Assembly (NCBI RefSeq): GCF_000312665.1 | Contig: NZ_HF536778.1 | Location: forward strand, 271,590 to 335,589 | DNA length: 64,000 nt | Direction of reading: 5' to 3' | Source: Rhizobium mesoamericanum STM3625 | Lineage (GTDB): Bacteria; Pseudomonadota; Alphaproteobacteria; Rhizobiales; Rhizobiaceae | Shown here: one piece after another, positions 29,088-37,567 of the stretch | How the letters are laid out: each line of letters opens with the position of its first letter | How positions within the stretch are numbered: the stretch's first letter is position 1 | The notes under the pieces: generated by a model | What the model saw: only the letters and a program-made list of their open reading frames with translations | What the model was told of the DNA's origin: nothing | The model's database searches: none | Made by a program: the position numbers and the translations under genes

Positions 29088-29837
29088 TCAGAGTACGCCA
29101 GCTTCGTTCTTGAGCTTGTCGACAAGCTCGGCGACCGACTTCACCTTCACGCCTGCCTTGCGGCCCGATGGTTCTTCCGTCCTCAGCACTTTAAGGCGCG
29201 GCGCGGTAGAAACGCCGAAATCAGCCGGGCTCTTCTTTTCGAGCGGTTTCTTCTTAGCCTTCATGATGTTCGGCAGCGAGGCATAGCGCGGCTCGTTGAG
29301 GCGAAGGTCCGTGGTGACGACAGCAGGAAGCTTGATCTCGATCGTCTGCAAGCCGCCATCGATTTCACGGGTGACGCGCGCTTTATCGCTGAACAATTCG
29401 ATCGCCGAGGCGAAGGTTGCCTGTCCGACTCCAGCCAGCGCCGCGAGCATCTGGCCCGTCTGGTTCGAGTCGTCATCGATCGCCTGCTTGCCGACGATGA
29501 TGAGGCCGGGCTTTTCAGCGTCGGCGACGCCCTTCAGGATCTTGGCGACGGCGAGCGGCTCGACGGCATCGTCGGTCTCGACGAGAATTGCGCGGTCGGC
29601 ACCCATGGCGAGCGCGGTGCGCAGCGTTTCCTCGGCCTTGGCCGGGCCGATCGAGACGACGACTATTTCCCTCGCGTCGCCACCTTCCTTAATACGAAGT
29701 GCTTCCTCGACTGAGATTTCGTCGAAGGGATTCATAGACATTTTCACGTTGGTGAGGTCGACGCCCGAGCCGTCGGGATTCACGCGGATTTTAACGTTGT
29801 AGTCGACCACCCGCTTCACGGGGACCAGTATTTTCAT
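29088..29837 (-). CDS. etfB: Electron transfer flavoprotein, beta subunit (second copy)
   Basis: A 249 aa ETF beta subunit with the standard start [58 protein letters not shown] and the recognition-loop region [20 protein letters not shown]. The start at 29837 has GGGAGAC upstream; the longer frame to 29924 is unconserved. It is the first gene of the minus operon 29837-26314, with an operator-like palindrome about 50 bp upstream. Confidence 0.95.
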   Translation of the reverse strand: MKILVPVKRVVDYNVKIRVNPDGSGVDLTNVKMSMNPFDEISVEEALRIKEGGDAREIVVVSIGPAKAEETLRTALAMGADRAILVETDDAVEPLAVAKILKGVADAEKPGLIIVGKQAIDDDSNQTGQMLAALAGVGQATFASAIELFSDKARVTREIDGGLQTIEIKLPAVVTTDLRLNEPRYASLPNIMKAKKKPLEKKSPADFGVSTAPRLKVLRTEEPSGRKAGVKVKSVAELVDKLKNEAGVL

Positions 29838-29888
29838 GTTTGTCTCCCTCTTGAAGGATCGGACGAGGTTCCACAATCGGTCCTTGCC

Positions 29889-29902
29889 ATACTCTCTAGT
29901 AC
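29889..29902. promoter_or_regulatory. Operator-like palindrome upstream of the second ETF operon
   Basis: ATACT-ctct-AGTAC differs by one base from the shared ATACT-N4-AGTAT repeat. It lies about 52 bp upstream of the ETF beta start, a usual operator position. Confidence 0.5.
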
Positions 29903-29963
29903 AAAGACATTCGCATAAGTACAAGAACTTTTTGTGGAAGATTACGCATCCCGCCGTCTATCT

Positions 29964-29984
29964 CCGATCCTCTAGGAGGATCGG
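29964..29984. terminator. Perfect 9 bp hairpin upstream of the ETF operon
   Basis: CCGATCCTC-TAG-GAGGATCGG is a perfect inverted repeat with a three-base loop. No T run follows on either strand, so it may be a weak terminator or a protein-binding site. Confidence 0.4.
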
Positions 29985-30030
29985 CCTACGAAAGTCAGCA
30001 CGTCTCTTTGAAGTCGCCCATGGTCGCCCG

Positions 30031-30336
30031 GTGTCGTTTTGCATTTAATCGCGAGACTCCGCATGCAATAATTTCAACAACATAGCGCGGCACTTGAATT
30101 GAGATTGGGCACTTAATTTGAGATTCCGGCTTCGATTTTGGCAGTTAATGTGAGATTCGTCGCCATAGAAAAGATGGCTGGACGCGGCTAAGCTTCATCA
30201 GAAATGCTAGATATCACAAATGGTCGTGGCCGACTCAGAGGGTTTCAAGCGCCGAAAATCGCGCCGAAAAATCTCAAATTAGGTGTCATCACCTGCTCGA
30301 ACAGGCGCATTCTTACGATTAAATGCCAAACGACAC
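30031..30336. mobile_element. 306 bp non-autonomous inverted-repeat element (IS21-like ends)
   Basis: The element begins GTGTCGTTTTGCATTTAATCG and ends with the complement of GTGTCGTTTGGCATTTAATCG, about 20 bp inverted ends. Inside are repeated blocks AATTGAGATT, AATTTGAGATT and AATGTGAGATT near the left end and AATCTCAAATTAGGTG inverted near the right. Such multiple subterminal repeats are usual for IS21-family ends. It encodes no protein and cuts off the 3' end of a binding-protein gene. A partial second copy is at 45477-45732. I see no clear target duplication. Confidence 0.75.
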
Positions 30337-30924
30337 GCAGCAATCCTTGCCGCCGTCGCTTTTCAGGAGTGCGTCGAGCGCCAGTGAATCACCCAAGACG
30401 TAGTCAATGCGGGGGGAAGCCAGATCCTGGAAAGCCTCATCGAGTGTTTGGTAGGTCTTCTCCTCGGCAGCCCCGGCAAAATACTTTTTGTAATATTCCG
30501 ACTGGATCGTCGACACCTGGATACCGATGGTCTTGCCCTTGACCTCTTCGGCAGTGGCGCCCGGCTTCCGGTCCTTGGGACCGATCAGGGTGCTCGGCGT
30601 GTTGTAATATTTGTCGGTGAAATCGATCACCTTCGAGCGCCCGGCGGTGTTCGACATCGACGACCAGATCACGTCGAACTTCTTGTTCTCAAGAGCCGGA
30701 ATGAAACCGTCCCAGGAGATGTCGACGATCGAGCATTGTTCCCTCATCTCTGCGCAGACGGCGTTCATCAGGTCGATTTCCCATCCCTGCCACTCACCCG
30801 ACGCATCCTTGGCGAAGAAGGGCGGATAGGATTCGTTCATGACGCCGAAGCGGACTTCGGCCTGCGCGGCGACCGTCGAAAGCGCAAGGGCCGCGCCGGC
30901 AAAAAGCGTAGGGAGCAGTTTCAT
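30319..30924 (-). pseudogene. Truncated amino-acid ABC transporter binding protein
   Basis: A periplasmic SBP_bac_3 receptor with signal peptide ([20 protein letters not shown] ending AQA) and normal domain sequence EVRFGVMNESYPPFFAKDAS through DLASPRIDYVLGDSLALDAL. It breaks after GGKDCC, where the 306 bp element begins, and takes a short foreign tail. At 201 aa it lacks about 55 C-terminal residues that complete lobe I, so it is probably nonfunctional. The next gene upstream is the remnant of its ATPase. Confidence 0.85.
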
Positions 30925-30962
30925 TCGCGGGATTCTCCTGGTTCGTGTGTTGTCGATGATGG

Positions 30963-31323
30963 CTGACGTGGATCAGTGGGCGTGACGATCAGCATGGTCC
31001 GGCCTTCCTCCGCGAGATCGCGGATGACCTTGAGGACCTCGCCGACCAGTTCCGGATCGAGCGCCGATCTCGGCTCGTCGAACAGCATGACGGCGGGATC
31101 GACGCAGAGCGCTCTTGCAATCGCCGCACGCTGCTGCTGGCCGCCGAAAAGGAAAGCGGGATAGGCGTCGCGCTTGTCAAAGAGCCCTACCTTGTGGAGC
31201 AGGGCTTCCGCCTTTTCGATCGCCTAGCGCCTGGAAATGCCCATGACATGCACTGGCGCCTCGACGACGTTTTCCAATACGGTGCGATGGGCCCAAAGAT
31301 TGAAACTCTGAAAGTCCATGCCG
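30963..31323 (-). pseudogene. Remnant of a polar amino-acid ABC transporter ATPase
   Basis: Minus-strand translation gives GMDFQSFNLWAHRTVLENVV and EAPVHVMGISRR, then a TAG at 31224-31226, then [39 protein letters not shown] and [19 protein letters not shown] in the same frame. The Walker A region is missing, the signature Ser is Phe, and the end is lost after TMLIVT. It is a dead partner of the truncated binding protein at 30319-30924. Confidence 0.8.
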
Positions 31324-31467
31324 AGCCCCGTCCGCAGCCGTTCGGTATCTCAACCGAGGCCCACAAGTCGGATGTCATCTTTTCTGCGATGCATCATTTC
31401 CTGGAAACGCCGGATCGCGGGAGCATCCATGGTTCCGGCTGAACTTGAGATGCGAAGGACAATGATA

Positions 31468-31493
31468 AATTGCGCGGTTCCTCGCGCAATTTC
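31468..31493. promoter_or_regulatory. Lrp/AsnC-type operator palindrome 1
   Basis: AAATTGCGC and GCGCAATTT form a perfect 9+9 inverted repeat with an 8-base spacer. It lies between the broken ABC ATPase (minus) and the Lrp-type fragment (plus), where an autoregulated divergent promoter is expected. Confidence 0.6.
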
Positions 31494-31500
31494 GATCTCT

Positions 31501-31521
31501 TTTGCATTTTCTATGCAAAAT
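31501..31521. promoter_or_regulatory. Lrp/AsnC-type operator palindrome 2
   Basis: TTTTGCAT and ATGCAAAA form a perfect 8+8 inverted repeat with a 5-base spacer. Its centre is about 31 bp from that of palindrome 1, roughly three helical turns, as expected for an Lrp-type octamer. Confidence 0.6.
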
Positions 31522-31550
31522 GAACTTTCTCACGCGGCGAACACGGCAGA

Positions 31551-31862
31551 ATGCGCCGCGCGCTGGCGAAATTCCGCGTCTGGGCCGAGAAGCAGGATCA
31601 TATACAGCAGGTCTATTACGTCACCGGCGCGGTCGATCTGATCGCGATCGTCACCGCCCGCGATGTCGAGCATTATGACGACATCACCGCCCTGATCATG
31701 GCTGATAATCCGCAGATCCGGCGCATGCACACCAATGTCGTACTGCGCGACGTCGAGCTCGGCCTGTTCGTGCCGTTGGAAATAGGATCGCGCCCGGGCA
31801 AGCGACTGGACTCAGATCGGGCAAACGGCATAATTCCGGGCGCAGATCCTTGGGAGGAATGA
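31551..31862 (+). pseudogene. Lrp/AsnC-family regulator, C-terminal domain only
   Basis: This 103 aa frame is the ligand-binding (RAM) half of an Lrp/AsnC regulator: VYYVTGAVDLIAIVTARDVE then HYDDITALIMADNPQIRRMH and TNVVLRDVELGLFVPLE. The N-terminal helix-turn-helix is absent, and the sequence upstream is operator DNA, so an internal deletion is likely. A lone RAM domain can still oligomerise, but on size and context I treat it as a remnant. Its stop overlaps the ribosome-site region of the sensor kinase gene. Confidence 0.75.
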
Positions 31863-31865
31863 CCG

Positions 31866-33251
31866 TTGACGCTACGACACCAGATCATCGCATTGGCGAT
31901 CGTTCCGCTTGTCATCTCGATCCTCGCGATCACCACCTTCATTACCTGGCAATCGGCAAACCTTGCCAAGAACAGCATCGACATGTTCGAGCAGAACATG
32001 CTGAAGGCCAAGGAAGCCGAGATCCTCAACCTGACCAATCTTGCCCTATCCGCCATCCAGACGATCTATGACGAGGCCGGGGCCGACGACGAAGCCGCCA
32101 AGCAGCAGGTGGCGGCGATCCTGACCTCGCTCGACTACGGCAAGGACGGGTATTTCTTCGTCTATGATTACGACGGCAACAATATCGTCCATCCGCGCCA
32201 GAGTTTCCGGCATGGGCACAATTGGCTCGATCTCACCGATCCGGATGGCGATAAGGTCATTGCAGAACTGATCGTCACGGCCAAGGCCGGCGGCGGCCTG
32301 CACCAGTACAAATGGCAGAAACCATCGACCGGACAGATCGCCGACAAGCTCTCCTTCGTCGTCAGCCTCGACAAATGGCACTGGGTCGTCGGCACCGGCG
32401 TCTATCTGGATGACGTCTTTGCCCAGAGCGCTGCCGCCAATGCGGTGACGCGCGCCAACATCAGACGGACCTTCGTCATCGTCGCGCTGATCGCCGTGCC
32501 TTCGGTGCTGGTCGTGTTCACGACCTGCATGCTGCTGACCTTCCATGAGCGCCGCATGGCCGACAGCCGGCTGAAGGAGTTGACGCAGCGGGTGATCGAC
32601 ACCCAGGAGGAAGAGCGCACGCGGCTGGCGCGCGAGCTGCATGACGGCATCTCCCAGACCCTTCTGGGCGTGCGTTATGCGATGGATCTCGCCGGCCGCA
32701 AGGTCAGGACCAATGTCGACGAGGCGGCGCTGACCATCGAGCGCGGCGTCGAGGCGCTGAATGGCGCGATCAAGGAAATCCGGCTGCTCTCGCATGATCT
32801 GCGCCCCCGCGTGCTCGATGACCTCGGCCTGACGGCTGCGCTGGAGGCACTGTGTCATCACTTTGCCGAGCGCACGGGGATCGAGACGGAGATCGATGCC
32901 TCGGCCTTCGCCGGCACGCTGAAGGCGGAAGCCAGTACCGCCCTTTATCGCGTCGCCCAGGAGGCCTTCAATAATGTCGAGCGGCATTCGGGAGCCTCGA
33001 AGCTCTCGGTCAAGCTCTGGAGCGACGGCGGCCGCGCCCGCATGACCATCTCCGACAACGGCACCGGCTTCGATGGCGCCGGGGATGGCGCGTCCGGCGG
33101 CTCGGGCCTCGGCCTGCGCAACATGCAGGAACGGATGGCGCACTTCCGGGGCCTGCTCCTCATCAACAGCAGCGAGGCCGGCACGACGCTGACGGCAATG
33201 ATGCCGAGATCGGCAAATATTGCCGCCGGCAAGCAGGCGGAAGCCGCATGA
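31866..33251 (+). CDS. mctS: Cache-domain sensor histidine kinase of the MctP locus
   Basis: A membrane sensor kinase of 461 aa. Two membrane segments (residues about 8-28 and 202-222) enclose a single-Cache domain with YGKDGYFFVYDYDGNNIVHP and DKWHWVVGTGVYLDDVF. The cytoplasmic part is NarX/DesK-like: H-box RLARELHDGISQTLLG, N-box YRVAQEAFNNVERHSGA and G-box GSGLGLRNMQERM. It starts at TTG 31866 with GGGAGG upstream and overlaps the regulator by 4 bp. Position before an MctP-type permease matches the known Rhizobium mct locus, where the kinase activates monocarboxylate uptake (recalled). Confidence 0.85.
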   Translation: MTLRHQIIALAIVPLVISILAITTFITWQSANLAKNSIDMFEQNMLKAKEAEILNLTNLALSAIQTIYDEAGADDEAAKQQVAAILTSLDYGKDGYFFVYDYDGNNIVHPRQSFRHGHNWLDLTDPDGDKVIAELIVTAKAGGGLHQYKWQKPSTGQIADKLSFVVSLDKWHWVVGTGVYLDDVFAQSAAANAVTRANIRRTFVIVALIAVPSVLVVFTTCMLLTFHERRMADSRLKELTQRVIDTQEEERTRLARELHDGISQTLLGVRYAMDLAGRKVRTNVDEAALTIERGVEALNGAIKEIRLLSHDLRPRVLDDLGLTAALEALCHHFAERTGIETEIDASAFAGTLKAEASTALYRVAQEAFNNVERHSGASKLSVKLWSDGGRARMTISDNGTGFDGAGDGASGGSGLGLRNMQERMAHFRGLLLINSSEAGTTLTAMMPRSANIAAGKQAEAA

Positions 33252-33919
33252 CGGAACGCCGGAAAATCAAGGTGCTCCTGATCGACAACCATCCGCTGGT
33301 GCTGGACGGGCTGAAAGCCGTGCTCGAAACCTTCGATCACATCGAAGTCGCCGGCACCGCCGGCCTCGCGCAGACCGGGCTCGATATCGCCCGGCAGATC
33401 CAGCCGCAGGTGGTGCTGATGGACATCAACATGCCGAAGCTCAGCGGCATCGATGCAATCGAGCTGTTCATGAGCGAACTTCCGCAGACCCACGTCGTGA
33501 TGCTCTCCATGCATGACAGCCGCGAGTATATTTCCTCGTCCGTCATGCATGGCGCCGCCGGCTACGTACTCAAAGACGTCTCGACGGACGAGATCGTCGC
33601 GGCAATCGAAACCGTCGCCGGTGGGGGCACCTATTTCTCGTCGGGCGTCTTCGACGCATTGATGGGCGAACGCGCGGATGAGGGGAGCGATCCCCTGACG
33701 CCGCGCGAGCGCGATACGCTCGGGCTGATTGTTGCCGGCCGGAGCAACCGGGAAATCGCTAAGGCGCTCGGGATAAGCGCCGCCACGGCGGAAACCCATC
33801 GCAAGAACCTGAAGAAAAAGCTTGGCATCGCCACAACGGCGGGCCTCATCCGCTACGCGCTCGACCACGGCATCGCCTCTAAAGTCGACGCGAATTCGCG
33901 CCTACCCACTTCTGGGTAG
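33248..33919 (+). CDS. mctR: NarL/FixJ-family response regulator of the MctP locus
   Basis: A two-domain response regulator, 223 aa. The receiver has the phospho-Asp in QVVLMDINMPKLSGIDAIEL and Lys in GYVLKDVSTDE. The C-terminal LuxR-type helix-turn-helix is LTPRERDTLGLIVAGRSNRE then IAKALGISAATAETHRKNL. It overlaps the sensor kinase gene by an ATGA. It most likely controls the permease operon that starts about 250 bp downstream. High third-position GC matches the rest of the mct locus. Confidence 0.92.
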   Translation: MTERRKIKVLLIDNHPLVLDGLKAVLETFDHIEVAGTAGLAQTGLDIARQIQPQVVLMDINMPKLSGIDAIELFMSELPQTHVVMLSMHDSREYISSSVMHGAAGYVLKDVSTDEIVAAIETVAGGGTYFSSGVFDALMGERADEGSDPLTPRERDTLGLIVAGRSNREIAKALGISAATAETHRKNLKKKLGIATTAGLIRYALDHGIASKVDANSRLPTSG

Positions 33920-34166
33920 GCCCCGGTATTTCGCCGCCGCGCCCATCTTGTGAGTGCAAAACCAACGTCCTAGGACTCCATTCGCGGCTTGCCAAGTGCC
34001 AAGCCGTTGGGAGGAATTCACATGTGTTACATCAGCTTCCGATCCGCCGGAAAAGCTCGAGCGACCCGAACCGGGCCTGCTGCCGCCGCCGGCTGACAGA
34101 CCTGCCTTCCACGCCGACAACTGGAACATGGCGACCGCAACTGCGGCGCCTGAAAGGTACTCCGAC

Positions 34167-34364
34167 ATGGAAAAACCACGTAGCAAGGCAGCGCTGTGGC
34201 TGCTGATCATTCCTTACATAGGTCTGCTCTGGCCGCCATTTTACAATCTCCGCGAGCCGTCGCTTTTCGGCTTCCCCTTCTTCTACTGGTATCAGCTTCT
34301 CTGGGTGCCGATCACGGCGACGCTGACCTGGATTGCCTATCGGAGCGTTCGCCATGACGACTGA
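34167..34364 (+). CDS. DUF3311-family small membrane protein
   Basis: A 65 aa protein with two membrane segments (LWLLIIPYIGLLWPPFYN and FFYWYQLLWVPITATLTWIA) and charged ends. Small proteins like this commonly precede sodium:solute symporters as an accessory subunit. Its last codons overlap the permease start by 11 bp, so the two are coupled. I start it at ATG 34167, preceded by GAAAGG; the longer frame has no conserved features. Confidence 0.85.
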   Translation: MEKPRSKAALWLLIIPYIGLLWPPFYNLREPSLFGFPFFYWYQLLWVPITATLTWIAYRSVRHDD

Positions 34365-35829
34365 CATCAATGGCACGGCGCTTGCCGTCTTCATCTTCTT
34401 CTTCGCCCTCGTCACCGTCATGGGATTCGTCGCCAGCCGCTGGCGCAAGCCCGAGACGCTCGCCCATATCGATGAATGGGGCCTCGGCGGACGCAACTTC
34501 GGCGCCTGGATCACCTGGTTCCTCGTCGGCGGTGACTTCTATACCGCCTATACCGTGATCGCGGTCCCGGCGCTGGTCTATACGGTCGGCGCCTTCGGCT
34601 TCTTCGCGCTGCCCTATACGATCGTCGTCTATCCCTTCGTCTTCATGGTCATGCCGGTCCTGTGGAAACGCGCCAAGGAATTTGGTTATGTCACGGCCGC
34701 CGACGTCGTTCACGGGCAGTATGGATCACGCGGTCTCGAACTCGCCGTCGCGGCAACAGGCGTCATCGCCACCATGCCTTACATCGCCCTCCAGCTCGTC
34801 GGAATGACGGCGGTGCTGAAGGCGCTCGGGCTGCATGGCGAACTGCCGCTTGCGATCGCCTTCATCGTGCTGGCGCTCTATACCTATTCGGCGGGCCTGC
34901 GCGCCCCGGCGCTGATCGCCTTCGTCAAGGACATCATGATCTACATCGTGGTGATCGCAGCGGTCGCGCTCATCCCGTCGAAGCTCGGCGGATATGCCAA
35001 TGTCTTCGCCTCAGCCGATGCGGCCTTCCAGGCCAAGGGCGCCGGCAACCTCCTGCTCGGCGGCGATCAGTATGTCGCCTATGCCACGCTTGCTCTCGGC
35101 TCGGCGCTCGCGGCCTTCATGTATCCGCATACGCTGACCGGCATCTTTGCCTCCAACAGCGGCGAGACGATCCGCAAGAACGCGATCATGCTGCCCGCCT
35201 ATACGCTGCTGCTCGGCCTGCTGGCGCTGCTCGGCTATATGGGCCATGCCGCCAACCTGAAGCTCGACAGCGCCAATGATGTCGTTCCTACGCTGTTCAA
35301 GACGCTGTTTTCGGGCTGGTTCTCCGGCTTCGCCTTTGCCGCGATCGCCATCGGCGCACTGGTGCCGGCGGCGGTGATGAGCATTGGCGCCGCCAATCTC
35401 TTCACCCGCAATTTCTGGAAAGCCTATGTCGACCCCAAGGTCAGCGATGCGGGCGAAGCCAAGGTCGCGAAGGTGACGTCGCTGGTGGTGAAGGTCGGCG
35501 CACTTCTCGTCATCATCTTCCTGCCGACACAGTTCGCCCTCGACCTGCAGCTGCTCGGCGGCATCTGGATCCTGCAGACGCTTCCGGCCCTGGTCTTCGG
35601 CCTCTACACCAACTCGTTCCGGGCGCCCGGCCTGCTTGCAGGCTGGTTCGTCGGTTTCTGCGGCGGCACCTTCCTCGTCTGGGATGCCGGCTGGAAGCCG
35701 CTGCACCTGATCAGCCTTGGCGGTGAACCCTTCACCGTCTACACCGGACTGCTGGCGCTCGCGGCAAATATCGGCGTCGCGGTCGTCGTCAACGCCCTGC
35801 TTCCAGCCAGGGCTCCGGTTCGGGCCTAA
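34354..35829 (+). CDS. mctP: Sodium:solute symporter, MctP-type monocarboxylate permease
   Basis: An integral membrane symporter of 491 aa (SSS family, about 13 membrane segments). Recognisable parts are DEWGLGGRNFGAWITWFLVG then GDFYTAYTVIAVPALVYTVG, and the sodium-site region FSGFAFAAIAIGALVPAAVM. It matches the Rhizobium MctP permease, which takes up lactate, pyruvate, acetate, propionate and alanine (recalled). The gene is intact and follows its kinase/regulator pair. A hairpin follows the stop. Confidence 0.9.
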   Translation: MTTDINGTALAVFIFFFALVTVMGFVASRWRKPETLAHIDEWGLGGRNFGAWITWFLVGGDFYTAYTVIAVPALVYTVGAFGFFALPYTIVVYPFVFMVMPVLWKRAKEFGYVTAADVVHGQYGSRGLELAVAATGVIATMPYIALQLVGMTAVLKALGLHGELPLAIAFIVLALYTYSAGLRAPALIAFVKDIMIYIVVIAAVALIPSKLGGYANVFASADAAFQAKGAGNLLLGGDQYVAYATLALGSALAAFMYPHTLTGIFASNSGETIRKNAIMLPAYTLLLGLLALLGYMGHAANLKLDSANDVVPTLFKTLFSGWFSGFAFAAIAIGALVPAAVMSIGAANLFTRNFWKAYVDPKVSDAGEAKVAKVTSLVVKVGALLVIIFLPTQFALDLQLLGGIWILQTLPALVFGLYTNSFRAPGLLAGWFVGFCGGTFLVWDAGWKPLHLISLGGEPFTVYTGLLALAANIGVAVVVNALLPARAPVRA

Positions 35830-35839
35830 GATAAAATCC

Positions 35840-35863
35840 GAAGGGCAGCAATCGCTGCCCTTC
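35840..35863 (+). terminator. Hairpin after mctP
   Basis: GAAGGGCAGC-aatc-GCTGCCCTTC is a perfect 10 bp stem with a 4-base loop directly after the permease stop. A T run is lacking, but position and strength suggest a terminator. Confidence 0.7.
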
Positions 35864-35889
35864 AGTCTGCTGACAAACCCGCCGATTTC

Positions 35890-35934
35890 GAACTGACCCC
35901 CGAAAGTTGGACGACAACCTTCGGGGGTCAGTTC
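35890..35934. repeat. Abutting inverted ends of an IS3-like element
   Basis: GAACTGACCCCCGAA (35890-35904) and its exact complement TTCGGGGGTCAGTTC (35920-35934) flank a short centre that continues the symmetry (AGTTG/CAACC). This sequence resembles ends of IS3-family elements (TGAACTGACCCCCGAAAGTTGG). The two ends face each other with no interior, as a deletion scar or minimal element. It could also act as a strong hairpin. Confidence 0.5.
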
Positions 35935-36164
35935 ATTCGAGCGGGCCTATTCTTTATCTATTGAGAATTCCCACCATCCGATTGACAGCGCCCCAATATT
36001 CCTTGTGCATGGTTTCGGCTGCCTCCGAGATCGCCAGCTTCCAGGCAGGCCCGCGATCCCATGCCTCTTCCAGGTGTCAGCCAGTGAAGGCCCATGACCT
36101 GTGACCGGCAGGGCGTGACGGCGGCGTCGCCTTAACGGATCGTAGCCGCGGCAAGGCACGCGTC

Positions 36165-36850
36165 CCGAATTTCAGAGCACGGTCGACAATGCGAATTCAC
36201 GCCAGGTGTTGACGGCGCGGGCGCGGGGTTGGCGGTGGTCTGCGGCAGTGAGAGTTTCCGATGGAGATGAAAGAGGTTGGCGACCTGGCCATGAACCGAG
36301 ACGAAACGTTGACATTGCCGCGCCGATTTGAAGCGCATCATCCGCCTCTCTTGTCGCCGCAGCGGGAGATGAGAATTTTCGGCGCGGTTGTTCAACCCTT
36401 GTGGGATCGATGCTCAACGCCGGATATCAACTCAGCTTTCGTGGCAGCATAGGAGCGCAGCTTGTCGGTGACAATCACCCTTGGTGTGGCACCCTGGCTT
36501 TTGAGCAGCTTGCGCATCAGCCGCAGCGCAGCGCTCTTGTTCCTACGGTTTTGTAAAAGCGCATCTATAATAAAGCCTTAGGCATCGACGGCACGCCACA
36601 GCCAGTATTTCCTGCCCTTGATCGATACCACAAGTTCATCAAGATGCCATTTGTCGGCAAAGTTGCCGCTTGATCGTCGGCGGATGATAAGTGAACTTGA
36701 GACCAAATTTCACCACCCATTCCGACACTGTCTGAAACTACGGCAAGCAGGTCTTCGACATCGCGAAGGCTCAGCGGAAATCGGTAACCACACGGCATGG
36801 GCGATAATCTCGGCTGGAAAACGTTGGAGGTGGTAACGGGTAAACGGTTC
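36165..36850 (-). pseudogene. Degenerate IS6-family transposase (different subtype)
   Basis: Minus-strand fragments read YRFPLSLRDVEDLLA near 36785, then a damaged DDE region, and NNRAENSHLPLRRQERRMMR with FKSARQCQRFVSVHGQVANL near 36390-36270. These are the N- and C-terminal hallmarks of IS6-family transposases. Several frameshifts and stops interrupt them. It differs from the two related copies at 36945 and 41349. Host sequence between 35935 and 36165 shows no gene. Confidence 0.7.
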
Positions 36851-36944
36851 TTCGGTCATGCTGGTCGAATTTCACCTCGATCAGCAAAATCCGTTAAGGC
36901 GATGCCACCGTCGGAGAACCTGTGCGGCTACTGGCAGGGCGGCG

Positions 36945-37435
36945 TTTGGCCGCCCCGTAGGAGCGCAATTTGTCGGTGATCATGCGCTTTGGCGGCATGC
37001 CCTGCTTCTTCAGAAGTCGCGTCAGCAGGCGCTTGGCCGCCTTGGTGTTGCAGCGCGTCTGGACGATCTCGTCGAGCACATATCCATCTGATCAACCGCT
37101 CTCCAAAACCAGCATTTCTGACCGTTGATGCGCACCGCGACTTCATCGAGGTGCCAGACATCGCCTTTCGTCGGCGCCTTGCGGCGTATGCGGCGCGCAT
37201 AATCAGGGCCGTGCTTTCGGCACCATCGGCGGATGGTCTCGTAGGAAACGACGATCCCGCGATCGAACAGCATTTCCTCGACATCGCGCAGGCTCAGATT
37301 AAAGCGGAAGTAGAGCCAGACAGCACGGGCTACGATTTCGATCGGATAACGGTGGTTCTTGTAGGTCGGTGCACTCACGGTCATGGGCGCGCTGCTACCT
37401 CAATTTCCTTACCGCTCAATCAATGTGACAGCACC
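36945..37435 (-). mobile_element. IS6-family element, left copy, truncated and frameshifted
   Basis: The transposase frame starts at 37384: MTVSAPTYKNHRYPIEIVAR, LYFRFNLSLRDVEEMLFDRG and HLDEVAVRINGQKCWFWRAV. One missing base near 37092 (VDQDGYVLDE is broken) shifts the frame; it resumes as LDEIVQTRCNTKAAKRLLTR and ITDKLRSYGAA, then homology stops near 36945. The right end, at 37435, is the inverted repeat GGTGCTGTCACATTGATTGA (complement). It is nearly identical to, and in the same direction as, the copy at 41349-42155. Confidence 0.85.
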
Positions 37436-37567
37436 GGTCGAAACCCTCCCATTTCGAAAGCGAGCGTCCTGGCGCTGCTGCACAGTGACGTGGGCTCGTT
37501 CGTCAAAAGCGACGAGGTGATCGACGTCATCGACCGCCGTCTTATAAGTGAATAGGCCTGCCTCAGC

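Noticed and set aside
32046-33143. 365-codon minus-strand open frame opposite the sensor kinase
   Set aside because: It is the antisense shadow of a high-GC gene; it has no family features or ribosome site, and the plus strand has all kinase motifs.
35011-35706. 231-codon minus-strand frame opposite the permease
   Set aside because: Antisense shadow of mctP with low-complexity Arg/Glu/Gln composition.
37436-37555. Plus-strand frame ending FVKSDEVIDVIDRRLISE before the terpene synthase
   Set aside because: It continues out of the IS6 element, has no start and matches no family I know; it might be the tail of a destroyed host gene.
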